Shown here: in pieces, positions 57,339 through 64,000 of the stretch
How positions within the stretch are numbered: the stretch's first letter is position 1
How the letters are laid out: every line of letters starts with the position of its first letter
From: Zoogloeaceae bacterium
Lineage (GTDB): Bacteria > Pseudomonadota > Gammaproteobacteria > Burkholderiales > Rhodocyclaceae
NCBI GenBank assembly: GCA_024235675.1
Contig: JACKLZ010000004.1
Span: 243,501-307,500 of the forward strand
Length of the DNA stretch: 64,000 bases
Direction: 5' to 3'
The notes under the pieces: model-generated
The model's database searches: none
The model's input: the letters and a program-made list of their open reading frames with translations, nothing else
Told to the model about the DNA's origin: nothing
Translations under genes and position numbers: made by a program

Positions 57339-58238
57339 ATGATGAACACGAAAACCTTGGTGAGATCCCGCGGGATGCTGATTGCGCTGGCGCTGGTGGC
57401 CGGCACCGGCGGGCTGGCGCATGCGGACACGACCGGCGAGCGGGATCGCGGACGTGGCGAAGGGCGCACGAATGAGCGCCGGGAAGCACGGACCGAGAAC
57501 CGTCGCGAAGATCGCCGGGACGACCGCCGGGACGACCGCCGGGACGATCGCCGGGACGACCGCCGGGACTCCGTCCAGCGTTCTCGCGAGATACGACAGG
57601 ATCGCCGCGATGACGGGCGTGATACCCGCGCGGTGGTGCGACAGGATCATCGCGTGGATCGCCGGGATGACCGCCGGAGCGATTGGCGTGCCACGCATGT
57701 CGAGCGCCGACACTACCCGTCGCGTGGTGCGGTCATTCAAGTCCTTCCGCCGGCGCATCGCGTCGTTCCGTACCGCGGCAGCCGCTACATGTTCGCCAAT
57801 GGCGTGTGGTACCGACCGTCGGGCAGCCGGTTTGTCGTCATTGCGCCGCCCTTCGGCATTGTCGTGCCGGTCTTGCCGCTGGGCTATCTCACGCTGCGCA
57901 TTGGGCCGTCACGGTATTACTACGCCAACGAGGTCTATTACGCGCCGGCGCCTCAGGGCTATGTGGTGGTCGAGCGTCCGGCGGGTGCACCGGAGTATCC
58001 GGAGGATGAACTGGCGGATGACGAGCCGCAGCAATTCATCTATCCCCGCCTGGGGCAGTCCGAAGCGCAGCAGGCCGACGACCGCTACGAGTGTCATCGC
58101 TGGTCGCGTGAGCAGACCGGCTTCGATCCCTCGCGGCCGGCTTACGATGGGTCGAACGCGCAGTCCGATTCGGCGCGCTCAGACTACTACCGCGCCATGG
58201 GCGCGTGTCTGGATGGGCGCGGCTATACCGTGCGCTGA
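57339..58238 (+). CDS. DUF6515-like secreted protein with Arg/Asp repeats
   Basis: 299-aa secreted protein. A signal peptide (about 1-28, ending AHA) is followed by a highly charged Arg/Asp/Glu region with a DDRR repeat (about 55-85), a hydrophobic middle (IAPPFGIVVPVLPLGYLTL) of DUF6515 type, and a C-terminal module DRYECHRWSREQTGFDPS...ACLDGRGYTVR shared with the upstream lipoprotein. It starts 17 nt after that gene, so they form an operon. ATG at 57339 or 57342 after GGAG. Confidence 0.8.
   Translation: MMNTKTLVRSRGMLIALALVAGTGGLAHADTTGERDRGRGEGRTNERREARTENRREDRRDDRRDDRRDDRRDDRRDSVQRSREIRQDRRDDGRDTRAVVRQDHRVDRRDDRRSDWRATHVERRHYPSRGAVIQVLPPAHRVVPYRGSRYMFANGVWYRPSGSRFVVIAPPFGIVVPVLPLGYLTLRIGPSRYYYANEVYYAPAPQGYVVVERPAGAPEYPEDELADDEPQQFIYPRLGQSEAQQADDRYECHRWSREQTGFDPSRPAYDGSNAQSDSARSDYYRAMGACLDGRGYTVR
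57513..57570 (+). repeat. 12-bp tandem repeat encoding DDRR
   Basis: Four full and one partial copies of CGCCGGGACGAC (the third ends in T), encoding RRDD repeats in the secreted protein. Copy number is likely to vary between strains. Confidence 0.9.
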
Positions 58239-58263
58239 TCCAGCCACGCGCCGCGCCAGGCTG

Positions 58264-59889
58264 CTATTGGCTGTCCAGATGGGCGTAGGGCGGCAGGGTT
58301 TGCAGGCGGGCGTCTTCCACCGGGCCGCCGACGGTGAAGTGATAAAGGCTTTGCCAGGCGGTGTCGGTGAGGCCCATCAGCGCATGCATCATGTCGTCAA
58401 AAAAGCAGCCAATGCCGGTGCCGCGCAGGCCGGCGGCTTCGGCTTCCAGATACAGCACCTGGCCGATCAGGCCGGTTTCCCAGAACAGGCGGGGGTAGGC
58501 GCGGGCACCGCCGGTGTCCAGTGCCGCATCGAACTGCGCGAGCATACCGACCGCGAACGCGCCGTCTGAGGCGATGGCTTGCTGGCAGCTGACGGTTTGC
58601 GCCGCGCGGCGGGCGTCGTCGTCAATCAGCCGGAACAGCGGCAGATCGGGCGGGCAGCCCTCGGGTGTCTCCCACACGAATTGATCGGACAGCGATTTGC
58701 GCAGGCTGGCTTCGTGCGCCGGCTCGCGCACCAGCAGGTAGAAGCCGGGCGCCAGATCGGTGACCCGGTGCACCATCAAGGCGAGCGAAACGCGCGGGGC
58801 CCACGGCAGCGCATCGGCCACAAAGGCGCCGGGCAGGGTGCGCCCGAGCAGGCGGTAGAAGCTGTTGCGGTCGATGGGGCTGCGGCCGTCCATGTCTACG
58901 GCGCTGCGTCGCTGGCGGATGATCTGTTCGGCGCTGTGACCGCGGTCGGGCGAGGTGTCGGTGCGGGGCAACGATTGCGCAGCGAGCACGGAGCCGGGCT
59001 TACACACGGCGTCGGCCACGGCATCGATGATCGGCCATGGATGGTGCTCGCGGCTGAGCGTGTTGGCGGTGCCGAGCAAGTCGAGTGCAGGAATGCGCGC
59101 TGGCCAAGCCTCGGCGCCCGGCGCGGGTGTGAGGCTGCCGGCCGGGCTGAGCAGGATCAGGCAGTCGGCGTGTTCGGCCTCGGGGCCGGTTTGCTGGTCG
59201 GTGCCGAGCAGGCGGTCGAGCTCGGCGTCGGCCACGCTGTCGAGCACGCGCGCCTGCCAGCCGAGCGTGCGCGCGGCAACGGCGATGGCGCCAATGGCGT
59301 GGCCGGCGTCGTGCTGGCAGTAGCGCCAGGCGCGTTCGCCGTACTTCCAGGCCTCGCGCCAGTGGATCGAGGTGAGGCCCATCAGCAGGCAGGGCTGCGG
59401 CATGCCGGCCGCCAGCGCCGCCCATTGCGCGTCGGAGAGGGCGGCGCGGCGTTCGAGCTGGTGGCTGAAGGGCGCGTAGTGGAATACGCCGGGCGCGTCG
59501 ATCAGGCCGGGCACGGTGCCGCTGATCAGGTAGCCCTCGGTGGGGTGCAGCGCGCCGCTGGAGGGGTTGATGCGCAGCGACCACGATTGGCCAGGGCCGA
59601 CCTGCTTCCAGGCGGACAGCGCGAGGCTGTGCAGCAGCAGGCGGCCGACGGTGTCGGCGTCGAGCGCGGCGGCTTGGGGCGTGCTGGTGAACAGGCTGTC
59701 GTAGCTTGGCGCCGGGCGCAGCGGCGGACGCGGCAGGTCGACGCCCGGTGCGCCCTCGAAGCGGCGAAACGGGTCGGGCTGGCTGGCCCAGTCGAGATAG
59801 CCGAGTGAGGCGGCGTAGCGCTCGGGGCGGTGCTTGGTGCGCTGGTGGTAGTGGCGCACGATATCCAGCGGATCGGTGTGGGTGGTCAT
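58264..59889 (-). CDS. SagB/ThcOx-family nitroreductase, double domain
   Basis: 541-aa protein with two tandem nitroreductase-fold domains (about 60-260 and 320-530) of the SagB/ThcOx dehydrogenase group, FMN-dependent in characterised members. The first contains RINPSSGALHPTEGYLI and the second RQRRSAVDMDGRSPIDRNSF. No peptide-modification partners (SagC/D) are near, so a RiPP role is not supported. Start 59889 is the first Met of homology; 59901 is an alternative. Confidence 0.85.
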   Translation of the reverse strand: MTTHTDPLDIVRHYHQRTKHRPERYAASLGYLDWASQPDPFRRFEGAPGVDLPRPPLRPAPSYDSLFTSTPQAAALDADTVGRLLLHSLALSAWKQVGPGQSWSLRINPSSGALHPTEGYLISGTVPGLIDAPGVFHYAPFSHQLERRAALSDAQWAALAAGMPQPCLLMGLTSIHWREAWKYGERAWRYCQHDAGHAIGAIAVAARTLGWQARVLDSVADAELDRLLGTDQQTGPEAEHADCLILLSPAGSLTPAPGAEAWPARIPALDLLGTANTLSREHHPWPIIDAVADAVCKPGSVLAAQSLPRTDTSPDRGHSAEQIIRQRRSAVDMDGRSPIDRNSFYRLLGRTLPGAFVADALPWAPRVSLALMVHRVTDLAPGFYLLVREPAHEASLRKSLSDQFVWETPEGCPPDLPLFRLIDDDARRAAQTVSCQQAIASDGAFAVGMLAQFDAALDTGGARAYPRLFWETGLIGQVLYLEAEAAGLRGTGIGCFFDDMMHALMGLTDTAWQSLYHFTVGGPVEDARLQTLPPYAHLDSQ

Positions 59890-60139
59890 GGGCGCGATCA
59901 TCGCACACCCATTGCCGGTGGTTCGATGTGTCGGCTGTCGGACGCGCGCTGACGTCGTGCAGGGCCGCGGTCCGCCGGGCAAGAAGGAACCGGACTTGCC
60001 GGTTGTGCGCGCAGCTTTACCCGCCTTTACACAAGGCTAACCGGGGCTTACCCGCAGCCACGGCACAATTGGCGCATCGCAAAGCCGTGCGCGCCAAAAC
60101 CCGACGCGCAGCGCTTCAATTGACCGCTTGGTGTGAATC

Positions 60140-62344
60140 ATGTCTACCGCCCATTTCCGCTCATTGCTTCGTCGCCTTCATCGCTGGATCGCACTGGCGC
60201 TCACGCCGGTGTTTGTCCTTGTCATCCTGTCCGGCGCCGTGCTGGCGTTCAAGCCGGTGCTCACGGCTTCGCCCGTGTCATCGGTCTCGGTCAGCGCGGC
60301 GACGGTGGCCGAGGCCTTGGCCAGGATCGATCCGCGTGGCCGGGCAAACCAGGTGACGGTGTCGCCCGATGCCAGCACCCTGATGGTCAAATCCAACAAT
60401 CCGGCGGGCCCCTCGGGTCGATTCGAGATGGCATCCGGCGAGTTGGCCGCGTCGCAGCCGGGCCCGGATGTGTTTGCCATCGTGCTCGACCTGCACAAAA
60501 AATTGTTGCTCGGGCTGGGCATCGTCGTGGAGATCGCGGCTTACGCCATGACCGCGCTGATCCTGATGGGCCTTGCGCTCGGCCTGCCACGGCTGCGCAA
60601 CACGCTGTCGGGCTGGCATCTGGGCATCGGCTGGCTGGCCTTGCCGGTGGTGTTGCTGGCACCGCTGACCGGCACGCTGATGGCCTTGCACATCGGCGGT
60701 GTCGATCTGCCGCCGGTGCAAGCCGGCCCCCCGGTGGCGCTGGCTGTGGCCGTTGAGCGGGTCGCCGAGCAAGGCGATGGCGCGGCGGTGCTGGCGGCCC
60801 GACGCTTCCGTGGCGGCAGTGCGCTCGTCACCACCAGCGGTGCGGCTGGTCAGGTGATGCAGATGGTCCAGCCCGATGGGAGCATCAATACGCTCACCGG
60901 TGGGCCAGGGCTGGTGCATGAACTGCACGAAGGCACCTGGGGCGGCGTGTGGTCGGCGGGCATCAGTTTCGCCGGTGCGCTGGCGCTGGCCGGGCTGACC
61001 GGCACCGGTGCCTGGGGCTGGTGGCGTCGCCGCCGTCAGCGCACCGCGGGCAGCACCGACGCCGGGGCCGCCACGCTGGTGGCCTTCGGCAGCCAGACCG
61101 GCACCGCCGCACGCCTGGCCGAAGCCACGGCCCAGGCTTTGCGCAGCGCGGGCGAGAAGGTGGCCTGCGCCTCGCTCGACGCCTTATCGCCGGCGGCACT
61201 GGCGGGCTACGAACGGACACTGCTGATCGTGTCGACGACCGGCGAGGGCGAGCTGCCCGACCCGGCGCGGCGCTTCATGCAGCAATTGCCTGCGGCGGAT
61301 CTGGCCGGCAGCCGGTTCAGCATGCTGGCGCTGGGCGATCGACGCTATGGGCAGTTCTGCGGCGGCGGCGAGCAGTTGCGTGCGGCCTTGCTGGGCCGCG
61401 GCGCGCGCGAGTTGGCCCCGCTCGAGCGTGCCGACGGGGAACCGGGGGGTGTCTGGCGGCGCTGGCTGTCGGGTATCGCGACCCTGCTCGGACGCACACT
61501 CGAGGCGGTCGAGGCTCCGGCGGCCGACCAGACCGTGTCGCTCACGCTGGTCGAGCGGTGCCGGCTGGACGACCCGGCGGTGGCCGGGCTGACCGAAACC
61601 TGGCAACTGGGTTTTGCGCCCAGCGATCCGGCAACCGACTTCCGGCCGGGCGACCTGCTGTTGATTTCACCGAGCCCGGCGGCGGCGCCGCGCTGCTACT
61701 CGATCGGTTCGTCCTCGCGGGTCGGCGACACGCTGATCCGCCTCACCGTCAGCTTGCACCGCTGGCGCGACGCGGCCGGACAGACGCATATCGGTGAGGC
61801 CAGCGGCTATCTGTGCCACGGCCTGACCGAGGGCGCGCAGATCACCGCCAGCTTGCGCGCGCATCCGCAATTCAATCGGCCCGAAGACGCGGCGCGGCCG
61901 CTGATTCTGGTGGCGGCCGGCGCCGGCATTGCCCCGTTCCCCGGCTTCCTGGCCGAGCGCGCGGCGACTCCGGGCGCCGGCCCGACCTGGTTGTTCTTTG
62001 GCAACCGCCAGCGCTCGGGCGACTTCTTCTACCGTGACGCACTGGCGCGCTGGCAAGAAGACGGTGCGCTCACCCGGCTGGACACCGCTTTCTCGCGCGA
62101 CGCCGACGACGGCGCCTACATCGACCGCAAGCTGATCGCCCACGGCGCCGAGGTATTCCGCTGGCTGGCCGAGGACCACGGCGTGCTGTACATGTGCGGC
62201 CGTTCGGCGACACTGGGCCAGTCGGTGGACGCCGCCTTGCGCGGCATCATCCACACGCACGGCCGCGTCTCGCTGGCCGACGCCGAGGCGATGCTGCAAA
62301 CCTGGAAACGAAACGGCACACTGCAAGTCGATGTTTTCGGCTGA
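60140..62344 (+). CDS. PepSY-flavodoxin-FNR fusion oxidoreductase
   Basis: 734-aa inner-membrane flavoprotein. PepSY-type N-terminal part with four membrane helices (about 12-38, 118-150, 160-190, 270-292) and a periplasmic loop, then a flavodoxin-like FMN domain (FGSQTGTAARLAE, STTGEGELPD, about 300-450) and an FAD/NADPH reductase part (CYSIGSSS, AAGAGIAPFPGFL, YMCGRSATLG). This sulfite-reductase-flavoprotein-like fusion is seen in putative iron-siderophore or periplasmic electron-transfer reductases. Role inferred; it precedes an efflux operon. Confidence 0.85.
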   Translation: MSTAHFRSLLRRLHRWIALALTPVFVLVILSGAVLAFKPVLTASPVSSVSVSAATVAEALARIDPRGRANQVTVSPDASTLMVKSNNPAGPSGRFEMASGELAASQPGPDVFAIVLDLHKKLLLGLGIVVEIAAYAMTALILMGLALGLPRLRNTLSGWHLGIGWLALPVVLLAPLTGTLMALHIGGVDLPPVQAGPPVALAVAVERVAEQGDGAAVLAARRFRGGSALVTTSGAAGQVMQMVQPDGSINTLTGGPGLVHELHEGTWGGVWSAGISFAGALALAGLTGTGAWGWWRRRRQRTAGSTDAGAATLVAFGSQTGTAARLAEATAQALRSAGEKVACASLDALSPAALAGYERTLLIVSTTGEGELPDPARRFMQQLPAADLAGSRFSMLALGDRRYGQFCGGGEQLRAALLGRGARELAPLERADGEPGGVWRRWLSGIATLLGRTLEAVEAPAADQTVSLTLVERCRLDDPAVAGLTETWQLGFAPSDPATDFRPGDLLLISPSPAAAPRCYSIGSSSRVGDTLIRLTVSLHRWRDAAGQTHIGEASGYLCHGLTEGAQITASLRAHPQFNRPEDAARPLILVAAGAGIAPFPGFLAERAATPGAGPTWLFFGNRQRSGDFFYRDALARWQEDGALTRLDTAFSRDADDGAYIDRKLIAHGAEVFRWLAEDHGVLYMCGRSATLGQSVDAALRGIIHTHGRVSLADAEAMLQTWKRNGTLQVDVFG

Positions 62345-62368
62345 CCCCTTTTTTTGATTGCGAATGCC

Positions 62369-63820
62369 ATGAAAACCACACCTCTTCCGCACACCGCCCT
62401 TGCCGGCCGCCTCGGCGCCGGCGTGCTGGCCTTGCTGTTGAGCGGCTGCGCCACGCTGGGCCCCGACTATCTGGCCCCGGCGACCGTTGCACCGCCAGCC
62501 TGGCACGCCGCTCCGGCCGACGGCGTCGCTGCTGGCACGGCCGCCATCGAACGCTGGTGGCAGCAATTGGGTGATGCGCAGCTGAGCGCGCTGGTCGAGC
62601 AGGCGCTGCGCGCCAATCCGGATCTGCAATCGGCCCGCGCCGCCGTGCGCGCCTCGCGCGCGCTGGAGCGTGTGGCGACGGCGGGGCAGGGGCCGACGCT
62701 TGGCGCGTCGGGCAGCACCGGCGCCAGCCAGCGTGGTGACGCCGCGGTGAGCGAAAGCTGGACGGCCGGCTTCGATGCCGGCTGGGAGCTGGATGTGTTT
62801 GGCGGCGTGCGCCGCGGCATCGAAGCAGCCCAGGCCGACCGTGAGGCGGCGAGCGCGACGCTGGCCAATACGCAGGCCTCGCTGGCCGCCGAAGTGGCGC
62901 TCAACTATGTGAGTCTGCGCACCAGTCAGGCGCGGCTGGAGATCGCCCGCCGCAACCTCGCCACCCAGCTCGAGACCTTGCAGCTGACCGATTGGCGCGC
63001 CCAGGCCGGGCTGGCCAGTTCGGTGGATGTCGAGCAGGCGCGCACCAACGTCGAGCAGACGCGCGCACAGATCCCCAGCCTGCAGACCAGTATCGCCAGT
63101 GCGGCAAATCATCTTGCGGTGCTGACCGGTGAGGCGCCCGGCCGTGTGCAGACGACGCTGGCCAGCGGTGGTCTGCCGGCGCTGCCGACCACCATCGCCG
63201 TCGGCATTCCGGCCGAGGTGCTGCGCCAGCGCCCCGACGTGCAGGCCGCCGAGCGGCAACTGGCGGCAGAGACGGCACGCATCGGCGTGGCCGAGGCGGC
63301 GCGCTATCCCGGTTTCAAACTGAGCGGCTCGATCGGGCTGGAGGCGGCCACCTTCGGCGCGCTGAGCAATGGCGCCTCGGTGCTGCGCTCGCTGGCCGCC
63401 GGTATCAGCGGCGTGGTGTTCGACGGCGGCGCGCTGGCGGCGCGGGTCGAGCAGCAGAGCGCGGTGCGTGAGCAGCGCCTGCACAGCTATCGCAGCACGG
63501 TGCTGGCCGCGCTCGAAGATGTCGAGAACGCGCTCACCGCGCTGGACAACACCGCCCGCCGGCGCGAGGCACTGGCCGCTGCCAGCACTGCGGCGCGAAA
63601 CGCCAACCTGCTGGCCGCCGACCGCTACCGCAGCGGCCTGATCGATTTTCGTACCGTGCTCGAGACCGAGCGCAGCCTGCTCAGCACCGAAGACAGCCTG
63701 GCCAGCGCCGAAGGCGAGCGCCTGAGCGCGCTGATCCAGCTCTACAAGGCGCTGGGCGGCGGCTGGTCGCGCGCCGACCTTATTGAATCTGCCGACACTG
63801 CGCAGGGAAACCCCTCATGA
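62369..63820 (+). CDS. Outer membrane efflux channel (NodT family)
   Basis: 483-aa RND-type outer-membrane factor. A lipoprotein signal (LLSGC, Cys near residue 27) is followed by two tandem OEP repeats (about 65-265 and 285-470) with characteristic PEVLRQRPDVQAAERQL and YRSGLIDFRTVLETERSLL. It forms the TolC-like channel of a tripartite pump. The start at 62369 is chosen over a TTG at 62354. Its stop overlaps the next start (ATGA). Confidence 0.93.
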   Translation: MKTTPLPHTALAGRLGAGVLALLLSGCATLGPDYLAPATVAPPAWHAAPADGVAAGTAAIERWWQQLGDAQLSALVEQALRANPDLQSARAAVRASRALERVATAGQGPTLGASGSTGASQRGDAAVSESWTAGFDAGWELDVFGGVRRGIEAAQADREAASATLANTQASLAAEVALNYVSLRTSQARLEIARRNLATQLETLQLTDWRAQAGLASSVDVEQARTNVEQTRAQIPSLQTSIASAANHLAVLTGEAPGRVQTTLASGGLPALPTTIAVGIPAEVLRQRPDVQAAERQLAAETARIGVAEAARYPGFKLSGSIGLEAATFGALSNGASVLRSLAAGISGVVFDGGALAARVEQQSAVREQRLHSYRSTVLAALEDVENALTALDNTARRREALAAASTAARNANLLAADRYRSGLIDFRTVLETERSLLSTEDSLASAEGERLSALIQLYKALGGGWSRADLIESADTAQGNPS

Positions 63821-64000
63821 ATTCGCCCGAAAAAATTGCCGCACCGGCGGCCATCGCACCGTCGGCCATCCTCGATGTGACCACCCAAAAACCCCGTCGC
63901 GGCCGTTGGTGGCTGAGCGCGCTCGTGGTGGCACTGCTCGGCGTCGGCGGCTATGCGCTGCTCGCCGGCAATGGCACGGCCACGGCCGTGCGCTACCAGA
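63817..64000 (+). CDS. Efflux periplasmic adaptor, N-terminal part (cut by window end)
   Basis: Only 61 codons are visible: a cytoplasmic tail of about 30 residues, a membrane anchor (WWLSALVVALLGVGGYALL), and the beginning of the periplasmic part (TATAVRYQ). The layout fits a MacA/AcrA-type membrane fusion protein of the efflux operon. It is coupled to the channel gene by ATGA. The rest lies beyond the window. Confidence 0.8.
   Translation, partial: MNSPEKIAAPAAIAPSAILDVTTQKPRRGRWWLSALVVALLGVGGYALLAGNGTATAVRYQ

Noticed and set aside
57513..57570. CRISPR-like repeat
   Set aside because: 12-bp units are contiguous without spacers and in frame within a coding region.
58264..59889. RiPP (thiazole/oxazole peptide) cluster around the SagB-like gene
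   Set aside because: No cyclodehydratase, precursor peptide or YcaO gene lies nearby.
61667..63484. Minus-strand 605-codon frame across the reductase and efflux channel genes
   Set aside because: Spans two well-supported plus-strand genes and has antisense composition.

Overview
The window is high-GC, gene-dense DNA of a betaproteobacterium. Gene content (nudJ-mnmA pair, CydP-type small subunit, TIGR02647 protein, octaheme cytochrome, FisR-type activator, stand-alone Rieske protein) points to Rhodocyclales (Azoarcus/Thauera-like). That assignment rests on recalled family distributions, not on a search.

Layout. 1-6.9 kb: 3' end of alaS (frameshifted here), threonine aldolase, a Nudix hydrolase, an intact IS481-family element inserted exactly at the Nudix stop codon, a DUF2182/DUF1326 pair and several small unknowns. 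7-17.9 kb: housekeeping genes, namely cobB under a cobalamin riboswitch, an HDOD protein, phosphomannomutase, a YheT hydrolase, ilvE with a zinc-ribbon protein, and nudJ/secreted protein/mnmA. 18-26.7 kb: a MacAB-like exporter whose permease is separated from its ATPase by CYTH-CHAD, sixA and a lower-GC gene, then moaC, a BepA-like M48 protease, tusA and a peroxiredoxin.

26.8-37.4 kb is the most interesting part. It holds an SQR-like flavoprotein, a cytochrome b, an octaheme cytochrome c, a persulfide-dioxygenase-type MBL protein, a cytochrome bd operon (cydP-cydA-cydB-cydX-ybgE) ending in a truncated haemoglobin, a sigma54 activator and a Rieske protein. The activator has cysteines at residues 53, 64 and 71, the positions I recall for the sulfane-sulfur sensor FisR. 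Three promoter regions (MBL operon, cyd operon, Rieske gene) each carry clustered TGGCAGT/ACTGCCA half-sites 72-123 nt upstream of a sigma54-like -24/-12 element. I read this as a local FisR regulon that couples sulfide/sulfane-sulfur oxidation to a sulfide-resistant quinol oxidase and new redox carriers.

37.4-45 kb: SDR, Rnk-like regulator, LysR regulator, fructosamine-kinase-family protein, then an unusual M81 peptidase / DUF1611 / fold-type III PLP racemase group. 45-54 kb: a decayed copy of the 5' end of an ABC ATPase gene, a hybrid PAS histidine kinase, a CheY-like regulator, a REC-PAS-GGDEF-EAL protein, then the intact ABC-2 exporter and a GST. 54-64 kb: a MarR regulator divergent from an EamA exporter with two dyads between them, a hypoxanthine-DNA glycosylase, two related envelope proteins, a double-domain SagB nitroreductase, a PepSY-flavodoxin-reductase fusion, and the start of an RND-type efflux operon cut by the window edge. 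No rRNA, tRNA or CRISPR array was seen.
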